Origin: a virus | IMG/VR virus record: IMGVR_UViG_3300029893_000001 | Location: 248,001 to 312,000 of that record | DNA length: 64,000 nucleotides | Direction: 5' to 3' (one strand) | Part shown: positions 8,402 to 16,582 of the stretch, in pieces | How positions within the stretch are numbered: position 1 is the stretch's first letter | Layout: each line of letters starts with the position of its first letter | Made by a program: the position numbers and the translations under genes | The notes under the pieces: model-generated | Seen by the model: only the letters and a program-made list of their open reading frames with translations | What the model was told of the DNA's origin: nothing | Databases searched by the model: none

Positions 8402-9385
8402 TTACAAAGTTGCGGGCATTACACCATTTGGTGCGAACAAATCTTCAGGCCAGACTCTTTTTGCGTTAAGCCTTGTTCGGTGCCACCGACCACTTTTTTC
8501 CGAGAAATGCCAACGCCCGTATTTTTTCGTACCCAGAAGACGGAGAAGCGTAGACGCAAATTGGTCAGGCTTTTCCCTGGGGTGTGCAGATCTCAGAGCC
8601 TGGGCTAATATCTTGTACGCGACGGAAGGTCCATTCACTGAATGGCTCCAAAATACAGCAAGAGCCAGGTCATACGCAGGTGTGGGGGCCTGAAACCCAC
8701 CTAAATGGCCATTGTATAGCCATTCCTCAATAGGCAGCGAACGCCCTCGCGCTGAAATGTTCTTGTGACGAGCAACATGCTCAAAATGCTGAGCACCAAA
8801 TTCTACCTGAGCACGAAATGATTTTGGGTTAGCGAATATCCGATGGAATGCGAGCGCCCAATCCTTAGAGGATTCCCAAGCAGGACCGGACGACGGGACG
8901 TTGCCTTGCCTCGGAGTAAATTCCTCGCGGATTTCATACCCGAAAACCAAATCTCCGGCGCTTACTTTCTTAGTTTTGCCTTTTACTTGAACGCAGCCAT
9001 CAGCCAAGTAACGAAGAGCGCCGTCCCGGCCCAAGTACCAACCACGGTCCTTGAGCTTCGAAAATAGATCTTGAAGTTCAGGAAAGTCGGGAACCAACTC
9101 AATCAGTCTCAGGAGCTTCCAAAAGCTCCCCTGGTCATCGGCAGCGTTGAAATCCTCATCAGCCAACTCTTTAGGATAGACGGCAATAGCCTGGTGTAAA
9201 CCGGCAGTGACAGCGGTGCCATCATACATCGTAATGGCACCGAACTTACCTCCAGACTCTACTGTAGAAGTAAGCCAAAGAACACGCTCCCAGTGTCCTG
9301 CATTGTCAGGTAGCGTGAAGTTCTCTGTGCCTGTGATTCGTGGTCCTGCGTAGGAGTTGAACTTAACTCTGCGAACAATAGGCAT
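8402..9385 (-). CDS. Putative virion lysozyme-like peptidoglycan hydrolase
   Basis: 327 residues. The segment STVESGGKFGAITMYDGTA (residues 40-58), followed by AGLHQ, resembles the catalytic region of lysozyme-like folds, where a Glu (here E43) is followed by a glycine-rich hairpin and a YDG element. The rest is helical with aromatic residues (WALAFHRIFANP, LALAVFWSHSVNG). Its place among tail genes suggests a virion-borne cell-wall hydrolase that opens peptidoglycan during DNA entry. There is no signal peptide or adjacent holin, which argues against the lysis endolysin. The match is by motif style only. Confidence 0.5.
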   Translation of the reverse strand: MPIVRRVKFNSYAGPRITGTENFTLPDNAGHWERVLWLTSTVESGGKFGAITMYDGTAVTAGLHQAIAVYPKELADEDFNAADDQGSFWKLLRLIELVPDFPELQDLFSKLKDRGWYLGRDGALRYLADGCVQVKGKTKKVSAGDLVFGYEIREEFTPRQGNVPSSGPAWESSKDWALAFHRIFANPKSFRAQVEFGAQHFEHVARHKNISARGRSLPIEEWLYNGHLGGFQAPTPAYDLALAVFWSHSVNGPSVAYKILAQALRSAHPREKPDQFASTLLRLLGTKKYGRWHFSEKSGRWHRTRLNAKRVWPEDLFAPNGVMPATL

Positions 9386-9397
9386 AAGTCTCCAAAA

Positions 9398-9934
9398 TTA
9401 GCGACGATTCCGCTTGCGACGCCTAACGCCGTGCCGTTCCGTGGATGAAGTCTCAGCAGGAAACTCCTCATGAGGCTCTTCAGCAGCATCAGAAGTCAAC
9501 TCTAGGTCATCCGGAGTCACAGCCTCCATGGAATCGGCTTCCATTGCTGCTGATTCTTCGTCAATAGGAGCATCCACAACGGGATGCTGTTCAGCCTCTT
9601 GTTGCTGAGACAAATCTAGAGACTCCTCGTCCACAACAGAAACAGCGCTGCCAGTCTGGCTAGAAGAATTCTCTTCGTTGAGATGTTGCAGCGCGTTCCG
9701 ACTAACATCAGGTACTTCAGGTTCCTGAAATTCGGTCTCCTTGAGGGGCTCTGGAAGAGCCAGCTCGGGGACTGTTTCAATTCTGCCAGTCTGCTTTAGA
9801 TGAACGCCATACCGAGTTAGTTCACGAGCAGTAGAGGGATCCAGGTTCGCACTGAACTTCGCATAGGGCTTGACGCGAACTCCACGAACGAACACCAAGC
9901 TCCCATTAGGGTTCTTGATGTCATACCTAAACAT
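9398..9934 (-). CDS. Hypothetical acidic protein with basic tail
   Basis: 178 residues starting MFRYDIKNPNGSLVF after AAGGAG. The first 60 residues are beta-like (VFVRGVRVKPYAKFSANL) and may be a small virion-binding domain. The remainder is a low-complexity, strongly acidic Glu/Ser/Ala stretch ending in a basic run (RRRKRNRR). This charge pattern suggests a disordered assembly or attachment protein. The reading upstream of 9934 is open but has no ribosome site. Confidence 0.6.
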   Translation of the reverse strand: MFRYDIKNPNGSLVFVRGVRVKPYAKFSANLDPSTARELTRYGVHLKQTGRIETVPELALPEPLKETEFQEPEVPDVSRNALQHLNEENSSSQTGSAVSVVDEESLDLSQQQEAEQHPVVDAPIDEESAAMEADSMEAVTPDDLELTSDAAEEPHEEFPAETSSTERHGVRRRKRNRR

Positions 9935-9959
9935 TAGATTCTCCTTCCGGCCTTGAGCC

Positions 9960-10334
9960 TTACTTGGCAACCCAACCGGTATTGGTGTTATTGCCGGATT
10001 CCTTAACGTACAAGGTCGTTCCGGCTCCGCCGTCTCTCCTGACATATAGGTCGCCCACGCTGCCTACAACGGCACTTTCCGGGCTGCCAGTACCAGCAAG
10101 CACCTTCGCACCGCCTGTGACAACTTCGGCCTGATTGTCATCATTTGTGGCTGAAGGATTTACGGCAAACGCAAGGTGGCCAGCACTTGCTAAAGCCAAA
10201 AGGGCCGGACGTGTCAGCTCCAATTCATTGGCGGTGAGATCAAGCTGACGCACCTCATTTGGCTCAAGGATGCCGACATATGAACCTACAGGCAGACGAC
10301 TTGCGGTTCGATTCGTCACGGACACGGTGGGCAT
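9960..10334 (-). CDS. Short virion protein with spike N-terminal module
   Basis: 124 residues. Residues 1-60 (MPTVSVTNRTASRLPVGSYV..., ELELTRPALLALA) align with the starts of both beta-helix spikes in this window (14956-16581 and 17741-19360). The C-terminus, GSVGDLYVRRDGGAG then TLYVKESG and NTGWVAK, is the recurrent end found on many phage fibre and appendage proteins. It therefore looks like a virion appendage made only of the attachment module plus a capping motif. Homology of the module is seen in the sequence; attachment function is inferred. Confidence 0.7.
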   Translation of the reverse strand: MPTVSVTNRTASRLPVGSYVGILEPNEVRQLDLTANELELTRPALLALASAGHLAFAVNPSATNDDNQAEVVTGGAKVLAGTGSPESAVVGSVGDLYVRRDGGAGTTLYVKESGNNTNTGWVAK

Positions 10335-10424
10335 TGATTTTCTCCTTTATAGCGGGCTTCTCCGCCCACCACAGTAGATAACCAGTGCTCGCCGAAGACT
10401 AATTTTAGCTCATCAAGCCAGAAA

Positions 10425-11561
10425 TTAGAGCAAACCGAGTCGACTGAATAGGGGGAGAACTTGATTCTGACCACCATTTACTGTTTGTACACGAGCCACG
10501 AGACTCTGCAGTCCAAAGTCATAAGGTCGCGTTGCAACGGCACCCACGCTCACCCTACGTAGCATATTGCGTTTAGTCTGTTGGAGCTGATTGTCTAAGT
10601 ACTCCTTGAGACGACTCATCGCGCTCTCATAAGCGCCGGTCCGGTCCACGTCCAACGTTACAGTTTGCCCACTAAAGTTGAATGCTAGTTCACCTTCACT
10701 CAGATACTGAGCGTTGAGCCCCCACCAAGCCGCCGCCATAAGGAGGAAATTGGTCATGCCAAAGGCATTTGGCCAGTTGACCAGCGTCCAATTCGTGATT
10801 GGGTTCACTGCATTTACGTAGTCAGCGCCACGAAGCAGGTATTCGTATAGGTCCGAATCGGAATACGCCTGAACATGTCCGATTTTCTTCTGCACCTTAT
10901 CGATTAGCATCCGAAGAGAAGGCTGAATCCACCAAAAAATCATGTCAGGAACACGAATCTGTTGAATCATTGTCACCGATGGTGATATTGCCGTCTGTCT
11001 CGTATTCCATACGACGAGATAGCAGCCAGTCGCTGTAAGCGGAGGTGTGTCCACGTAATACGTGTAGAACCCATCAGACTGAACGGTCTGTACGGCAGGC
11101 GTCAGATTCGTCTGAACGTTGGCAGAATCAATTAGCTGAACCTGGACTATCTCTTGTGCGTTCTTGAACTTGATCAGAGCGCGTTCGGAGTTCCCCACGT
11201 AGGTTAGGTTCGTATATGTACGCTCATCCGGAGACGCCTCGATGTTATCAATGATGATGAAGTTCGATTGCCTCTCGATTTGCCGCCCGCCGTTCGTTAC
11301 GACAAGCCAATCAATTCGCCAAGGATTGTCTGGACCCATCATGTCGGCGTCCGCAGGAACAAACCAGGTGAATCGCCAGCGCCCCGAACCAGCGTTGAGT
11401 GCGACGCCGGACTGAATTATCTCCTCCGCAGGAGAGACAATGGACACCGAAGGATAAGCAACAGGGTCAAGCGGAACGATAGGTGTTCCATCCTCTTCAA
11501 CGAAGAGCTGTTCAAAAACAACAGGCGTTCCACGAACAACCTTTTGAGGTGAAATTGCCAT
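10425..11561 (-). CDS. Putative virion protein with Ig-like N-terminal domain
   Basis: 378 residues. The first 105 (VVRGTPVVFEQLFV, GSGRWRFTWFVPADADMMGP) look like an immunoglobulin-like beta-sandwich of the kind common in virion proteins. A second beta domain follows, then a helical C-terminal part with many Trp and Tyr (SLRMLIDKVQKKIGH, GMTNFLLMAAAWWGLNAQ). It is the first gene of the leftward tail cluster, facing the divergent gap at 11562-11652. Precise tail role unknown. Confidence 0.65.
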   Translation of the reverse strand: MAISPQKVVRGTPVVFEQLFVEEDGTPIVPLDPVAYPSVSIVSPAEEIIQSGVALNAGSGRWRFTWFVPADADMMGPDNPWRIDWLVVTNGGRQIERQSNFIIIDNIEASPDERTYTNLTYVGNSERALIKFKNAQEIVQVQLIDSANVQTNLTPAVQTVQSDGFYTYYVDTPPLTATGCYLVVWNTRQTAISPSVTMIQQIRVPDMIFWWIQPSLRMLIDKVQKKIGHVQAYSDSDLYEYLLRGADYVNAVNPITNWTLVNWPNAFGMTNFLLMAAAWWGLNAQYLSEGELAFNFSGQTVTLDVDRTGAYESAMSRLKEYLDNQLQQTKRNMLRRVSVGAVATRPYDFGLQSLVARVQTVNGGQNQVLPLFSRLGLL

Positions 11562-11652
11562 AGTGATGACAACCCGAAGACTTATCTTTTAGAAGGCCTG
11601 GAAGCAAATAACTAGGTGCAAATATCAGGCTATCTCTACTCAGGATTTTCTT

Positions 11653-12783
11653 GTGAGTGCGAAGGGATACAGACCTACAGATGACGATAGAGTGACGGCT
11701 AACACCGACATTCTGGGTGATCTGCCGCAGCGTCACGCAAGAGAAGACCTGATTCCGATCATTGCTCGGAAGAGCCAAAATGCCTCTAACGTAGATCCGA
11801 TCTATTTCGAGTATTTTCAGAGGATCAAGACCGGACGAAGGTGTTCGTGCTTCGAGATCGAAACAGATCCTGCCGGAATTTGCCCTGTGTGTTTTGGGAC
11901 AGGCATTGTCGGAGGCTACAACAAAAGAGGCACCAAAACTGAGGTCTTTGACGTCACATATCCCAACGTAGCAGCCGCAAACGTCACACCTGACTACAAC
12001 CACCCTACCAGACCCATTTTCTGGTCTCTTGTCAAGTCTGCCGTTTTCGGTACCGTAGATTTCGAAGTCCATCTGAAGTCCAACATTGGAGTCTTAGATC
12101 TGTTGGATATCAAGGACTACCAACCTGCAGGAACATCTATCTCGTACTATCTTAGATCACCATCAGAAACGGACTTCATCACCCTCACGGACGAGTCACT
12201 TCGAGTGCGGCTTGGACAGCAGAAGTTGCTGTTTAGGATCGAGATGAAGAGAGTCTCTCCATCAGCACCCCTTCCAAAGCTTGTTTCTATTCGGATGGCA
12301 TATCGACTGATCGCTAACACAGAAGTTAGAGTGAATCTACCTCGTGTCCGTGAAAGTTTGACGCTGGAAGAATTGGGGATCTACCAGAGCTTCAGTGGAC
12401 AGACGTTCTGGCTCGACAACACATTGAAGAATGTCTCGGCAGAAGATTGGATGTACAACACACTTGACGGTACGAGGTGGAAGATCACAGAAGTGTCCGA
12501 CAACAAGCCCCACGGAATCCTAACCTCCTGGGACCTGACTGCTCGTCTGATTCACTCTCAGGAGGGATACTACATCGTCCCGTTAGGGAAAACTGTCGAG
12601 AAAAAGCTACCAGAATTCGTCAAATCTATTCAGACCGACCAAGAGGACCAAGAGTTCTTGCTCAAAAGCAATGCAAACCACCTTAGGAAGCCAGGAAATC
12701 GTGCCGAAACGCCCACGTCTGACGGCCCGTCCGTTACAGTTCCTGGCCAACCAGATGTAAGCACCCCTAAGCGAGAGGTTTGA
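11653..12783 (+). CDS. Putative virion protein with zinc ribbon
   Basis: 376 residues beginning at a GTG (AGGA lies ten bases upstream). A CxC...CPVCFGTG zinc ribbon at about residues 63-80 is followed by GGYNKRG, a pattern I associate with structural clusters of large phages. The middle is beta-rich and the C-terminus is disordered and Pro/Thr-rich. It heads the rightward tail segment, divergent from the 10425-11561 gene. Function unknown; a tail or baseplate protein is inferred from context. Confidence 0.65.
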   Translation: MSAKGYRPTDDDRVTANTDILGDLPQRHAREDLIPIIARKSQNASNVDPIYFEYFQRIKTGRRCSCFEIETDPAGICPVCFGTGIVGGYNKRGTKTEVFDVTYPNVAAANVTPDYNHPTRPIFWSLVKSAVFGTVDFEVHLKSNIGVLDLLDIKDYQPAGTSISYYLRSPSETDFITLTDESLRVRLGQQKLLFRIEMKRVSPSAPLPKLVSIRMAYRLIANTEVRVNLPRVRESLTLEELGIYQSFSGQTFWLDNTLKNVSAEDWMYNTLDGTRWKITEVSDNKPHGILTSWDLTARLIHSQEGYYIVPLGKTVEKKLPEFVKSIQTDQEDQEFLLKSNANHLRKPGNRAETPTSDGPSVTVPGQPDVSTPKREV

Positions 12784-12785
12784 CG

Positions 12786-12992
12786 ATGAGGACAAATGTA
12801 CAGCGATACCTCCGAATGATGGAGGAGCTGCGAGAGGTCCGCCATCAAGAGCAAGGTCTATTAGAGAAAATGGATCTCCTGTGGCAAGCTATGGATTTAG
12901 AGGAAAAGGAAGAAATCCGAGCACTAAACCTAAACTGGCCCTCTCCAGTTCTGACACCGCAGGAATACGAGGACAAACATGGCGAACGTTGA
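12786..12992 (+). CDS. Small coiled-coil protein
   Basis: 68 residues, almost entirely one amphipathic coiled coil (YLRMMEELREVRHQEQGLLE...). GAGAGG lies just upstream of the ATG at 12786; a TTG two codons earlier is less likely. It follows the zinc-ribbon protein by two bases and overlaps the next gene by 14. Possibly an assembly helper; no family recognised. Confidence 0.6.
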   Translation: MRTNVQRYLRMMEELREVRHQEQGLLEKMDLLWQAMDLEEKEEIRALNLNWPSPVLTPQEYEDKHGER

Positions 12993-13374
12993 ATTCACAA
13001 GAGCTGACCCCACCGGAATCCCCCCGGACGATAACCCCGCTACCGCAGTCCCCCTTGCTGCCCCAGACCGGGCTATCCTGGTTCTAGGGACAAAAATGTT
13101 TGGGGCGTCGAATGTTGGGTTCATTAGCTTCTCAGACCAACTGCGACGTGTTGGACATCGATCCAACGGTCATTTTGGAAGCACGTATCGTACGATGCCG
13201 TCGCATGGCAACACTCTCATAATCGGCTTTGATAAGGTAGAAATCCCGGCCGAAACAGTCAAGAAGCTTGACCAGTTTGTCAAGGATGCTCTCGGTGACC
13301 TAATCTTCCGAAAATTACTCATCGTAGAAGACACTGGAGTAAGACTTACCCCGGATCAAATGCGCAACTACTGA
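12979..13374 (+). CDS. Hypothetical protein
   Basis: 131 residues. A Pro-rich start (GIPPDDNPATAVPLAAPD) leads into an alpha/beta part (AILVLGTKMFGASNVGFISF, NTLIIGFDKVEIPAE, KLLIVEDTGVRLTP). It overlaps the preceding coiled-coil gene by 14 bases. No catalytic motif or known family is visible. Confidence 0.65.
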   Translation: MANVEFTRADPTGIPPDDNPATAVPLAAPDRAILVLGTKMFGASNVGFISFSDQLRRVGHRSNGHFGSTYRTMPSHGNTLIIGFDKVEIPAETVKKLDQFVKDALGDLIFRKLLIVEDTGVRLTPDQMRNY

Positions 13375-13393
13375 GATTGAGTAGGGGTATGGA

Positions 13394-13816
13394 GTGGAAA
13401 TTGAACTGCGACAACATCAAGACGGCTCTTTCGTTCTTGACGTACGACAAGGGACGTCGAGGAGCGAAATTGACGTAACAAAGATCATTCATGAAATTTT
13501 CCTGAATAAGCTCAAGGAACTTCAGGCCCGTGTGCGGATGGAAGAGAAGTATCGCAATTGGGTGGTAGAATCAGCGCAGCAAAGCAAATCCGCATTATCG
13601 ACAGCATTTGACCGGTACAAGCTGATCCTAGAGCGGCTCAGGCAAGCTAATAACGCAATGAAAATGGCAATAGACTCATGGAAGCAAAAGAAAGAGCTGA
13701 AGCAGTCGATGATCCGCTTAGCGGAACTCACAGCACAAAACGAGCACTTCCTCACAGAAGACAAGACGCTACAGCAACTAGAAGAGCTGGTCCACCCAGA
13801 GCCAAAGAAAGACTAA
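13394..13816 (+). CDS. Hypothetical coiled-coil protein
   Basis: 140 residues from a GTG. A short beta-rich start (IELRQHQDGSFVLDVRQG) precedes a long coiled coil to the end (KLKELQARVRMEEKYRNWV, RYKLILERLRQANNAM, LKQSMIRLAELTAQNEHF). The next gene, a RuvC-like resolvase, begins just after it in another frame. Probably a structural or accessory rod protein; no family recognised. Confidence 0.65.
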   Translation: MEIELRQHQDGSFVLDVRQGTSRSEIDVTKIIHEIFLNKLKELQARVRMEEKYRNWVVESAQQSKSALSTAFDRYKLILERLRQANNAMKMAIDSWKQKKELKQSMIRLAELTAQNEHFLTEDKTLQQLEELVHPEPKKD

Positions 13817-13827
13817 CAATCCTCGCC

Positions 13828-14256
13828 ATGGATCCGGGGAAGACCAATTTCGCTTGGGCTTTCTGGGAAAATGGTGTGCAGGATTATGGTTGGCTAAAGA
13901 CAATGCCTGACGTAAACACGGATGCAGAGTTCATCAATGAATACATTGAGCTATTAGCTAGGCTTAATCCTGACTATATCGTGCTTGAGCGATTTATGGT
14001 CAGAAATAGAGGGCAGTCTGTTCACGCCGAAAGCATCAATCAAATGATTGGTCGCATCTGCATTCTCAGTAGAACCCACCTAGGACGAGACGTCATCCAG
14101 CTCACTGCTGCACAATGGAAGAACTGGTGGAATAAGCAAAAGAAGCAAAACTGGGAAGACCTCTATTCAGAGCTAGAGAGTGTCCACCAACGCGATGCTG
14201 CTGGAATTGCCCACTACACTGAAGAAGCATGGATTCCTAAGCACTGCGTAAGGTAA
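13828..14256 (+). CDS. RuvC-like Holliday-junction resolvase
   Basis: 142 residues from the ATG at 13828. MDPGKTNFAWAFW carries the first catalytic Asp. VLERFMVRNRGQ carries the Glu, and HQRDAAGIAHY near the end supplies the final acidic pair typical of the RuvC fold. Such enzymes cut four-way junctions, for example to clear branched DNA before packaging. The ATG comes just before the DPG motif, so the first beta strand (RLTILA, encoded upstream) would be lost. The next in-frame ATG upstream is at 13678, deep inside the coiled-coil gene. A rare start codon near 13813-13821 is possible. Family fairly secure, start not. Confidence 0.75.
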   Translation: MDPGKTNFAWAFWENGVQDYGWLKTMPDVNTDAEFINEYIELLARLNPDYIVLERFMVRNRGQSVHAESINQMIGRICILSRTHLGRDVIQLTAAQWKNWWNKQKKQNWEDLYSELESVHQRDAAGIAHYTEEAWIPKHCVR

Positions 14257-14260
14257 CCCA

Positions 14261-14956
14261 ATGAAGTTTCGCCTCCTTGCAGAAATGGGCTTCAAATCTA
14301 AGGTCGTGAAGCCGAACAAGTCGACGGAACGAGAGCTGAAGAACGCTCTGCGGAAATACATCCTCGACAACGACAAGGAAGCACTAACCGATCGTGTTGA
14401 GGGAATACTGTATCTCCTCGAACACGGAAAGTACAAGCACCTCATCGATCCCAGCCCACACGAATGGGCGTGGCGATTCATTGATGCAACAACTCCCAAA
14501 AAGCTTGAAAGCATCATCGGAAGAAAGCTGAAGTCGTCCAAAACGAGCCTCAAACTACCTCCGGGTACTCTGAATCCAGATGACCGCGGTCTTAGCAGTT
14601 GGACCGTTAATCCCAGGTCTCTCGTCTACAGCGGGTTCTTCAGTGTAGTCCCAAAGAACAGCAACTTGGCCTTGGTAAAAGCCAAGATTTCTGAAAACAG
14701 GTTCTTTGGGAACCCAGACGATTTGGTGAAACACCTAAAGTTCCCTAAGAAGTACTACGCCCCTGGGTACGCATTAGAGAGGGAAATTGTGGCAGTAGGT
14801 CCAGTTAAGTACGAAACTGGTGCATATCAGATGAGAGACAAGTCAAGAAGTCTCGAAGCTCAGGCGGTAGATCTTATCAACTTCCTAGACCCGCTGAACA
14901 ATAAAGCCGAAGAGTGGAATGAAGAGTATTATTTCCCGAACCTATGGGATGAATGA
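14261..14956 (+). CDS. Hypothetical protein, weakly ADP-ribosyltransferase-like
   Basis: 231 residues. The N-terminal 70 are helical. The middle shows RGLSSWTVNPRSLVYSG and the C-terminal part shows YALEREIVAVGPVK. The order SSWT, then a beta strand with ExE-like LEREI, is reminiscent of ADP-ribosyltransferases, whose active site has an S-T-S strand and an ExE turn. A conserved early Arg cannot be placed with confidence. The gene overlaps the spike start as ATGATGA. It could equally be a spike chaperone or an unrelated tail protein. Confidence 0.6.
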   Translation: MKFRLLAEMGFKSKVVKPNKSTERELKNALRKYILDNDKEALTDRVEGILYLLEHGKYKHLIDPSPHEWAWRFIDATTPKKLESIIGRKLKSSKTSLKLPPGTLNPDDRGLSSWTVNPRSLVYSGFFSVVPKNSNLALVKAKISENRFFGNPDDLVKHLKFPKKYYAPGYALEREIVAVGPVKYETGAYQMRDKSRSLEAQAVDLINFLDPLNNKAEEWNEEYYFPNLWDE

Positions 14957-16581
14957 TGCCTACAATAGCTATATCAAACACAACAAAAAATACCATATCA
15001 ATTGGATCGGTTATAGGGGCACTTAAACCAGGACAATCAAAAGTTTTAGAGTTAACAAGTGATGAATTAGAAAAAACACGAGAGCGCCTGGTACGACTAG
15101 AGAGTCTAGGCAGTATATCGGTAGAAGTTCTGTCAAACTCTGACTCACAAACTGCACCTGCGGCCAGAACCTATGGTGATGTTCACCTATATGTCGATGC
15201 ATCCACTGGTTCAGACGAAAATTCAGGATCAAAAGATGCTCCACTTGCTTCTTTGGTGGAAGTTGAAAAGAGGGTCCCCTTCTATGTAGACCATCCAGTA
15301 TTCATCCATGTTAGGCCACATCCAGGATCAGGCTATGATCCACCTACGTTCCGTGGAAGAATCTGTCATGCTAACATATATGTTATTGGTGAAGGATACA
15401 ACGTACTAGCGTCTGGCACTATTACCTCAAATCACAATTTGTTCCTGACTGTTGATATTGCGCCTGGTGCAGATGATGCGCTTCGTGGGAAGACGTTGGA
15501 AATCCTTGATGGTCCGCTAGCGACGGAGCGTCGAATACTAAGAACAAATGTCGGTACTGCAATTACCCCGCAGGTTGCATTTTCCACGTTGGTACCGCCA
15601 GGGAGTAAGTATCGCATCACAGAATCGACGGTTATAATCAATGCGCCAACTGGTCCAGCAGCTGATCCGACTCCTTCGCACTGGACTATATCCGAGGGTT
15701 GTGGATACGCGGGATCTGGTTATATCAACTCAGGCTTTAGGCAATCTACGCATGGTCTGGTATTGGTAAACTTAAAACTTCGAGCTACTGACAATATGCG
15801 TGCATCGTTTGCAGGCAATCTGATCATGTTTGGAATAGAGATTATTGGAACAGCCACAATCGCAGCGTTTGCAGGCTCGCAAGGAACATCACATTTGCAG
15901 ATAGGATGTGATACCACATTGCACATCGACGGTATAGCTGCGCGAGCGGCACTGGATCTAGGTGCTAAGACAGGCATAGCATGGGCTGCTTGGGGGATGT
16001 ATTGTACACTGTACCAGCTACACTTCAACAGTCTACAAGGTTTGAATATGCACGGACTCGATGCAGAGCTAGTGGTATTCTGGGGTTGCCATAGGGCATA
16101 TTTAACCGCATTTCGAATAACTAGCGGAATGAAGATATATGGCGAGATACAGAATGGTTCTTGTAACGTCTATGTGGACAGACACACGCAGTTTTTAGGA
16201 GATGCTAACACTAGCAATATTGAAGGATCTCTCGATCCTGTAGTCTACGTATATGGAACTCTAGCGACTTTGCACATCAACTGTAGCATTGTTTCACTAG
16301 CTAATACTACCGCGCTGTATGTAAGACGTGGCGCAAAAGTTGTTATTACTAGCGGAGGTGGTTTGCTCACCTTAGATTCTGGAACCGGTACTGCCGTGAA
16401 GGTAACACAGGGAGCCAGGGTTTGGATTGCAGAAGTACCTGGATATCAAGTTACCACTGTCGGCGCAGTTCAATGGCAAATCGGTACCAAGACACCGCTT
16501 ATTGCTACTGATGATGATTTTGTAGAGGATGGTGACCACGTAACCCATTCTGATGGGTCTCAAGTCATGTGGGTGATCTAA
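14956..16581 (+). CDS. Beta-helix tail spike, copy A
   Basis: 541 residues. Residues 1-60 form the attachment module shared with 9960-10334 and 17741-19360. From about 75 the sequence (DVHLYVDASTGSDENSGS, PLASLVEVEKRV, PVFIHVRPHPGSGY) matches the opening of right-handed beta-helix spikes, and the rest is repetitive short strands. Such proteins bind or cut surface polysaccharides. The start at 14956 is chosen because the paralogues begin MP; an ATG one codon earlier is also possible. The gene is visibly richer in A/T at third codon positions than its neighbours, suggesting recent exchange. Its stop is one base from the release-factor stop on the other strand. Confidence 0.8.
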   Translation: MPTIAISNTTKNTISIGSVIGALKPGQSKVLELTSDELEKTRERLVRLESLGSISVEVLSNSDSQTAPAARTYGDVHLYVDASTGSDENSGSKDAPLASLVEVEKRVPFYVDHPVFIHVRPHPGSGYDPPTFRGRICHANIYVIGEGYNVLASGTITSNHNLFLTVDIAPGADDALRGKTLEILDGPLATERRILRTNVGTAITPQVAFSTLVPPGSKYRITESTVIINAPTGPAADPTPSHWTISEGCGYAGSGYINSGFRQSTHGLVLVNLKLRATDNMRASFAGNLIMFGIEIIGTATIAAFAGSQGTSHLQIGCDTTLHIDGIAARAALDLGAKTGIAWAAWGMYCTLYQLHFNSLQGLNMHGLDAELVVFWGCHRAYLTAFRITSGMKIYGEIQNGSCNVYVDRHTQFLGDANTSNIEGSLDPVVYVYGTLATLHINCSIVSLANTTALYVRRGAKVVITSGGGLLTLDSGTGTAVKVTQGARVWIAEVPGYQVTTVGAVQWQIGTKTPLIATDDDFVEDGDHVTHSDGSQVMWVI

Positions 16582-16582
16582 T

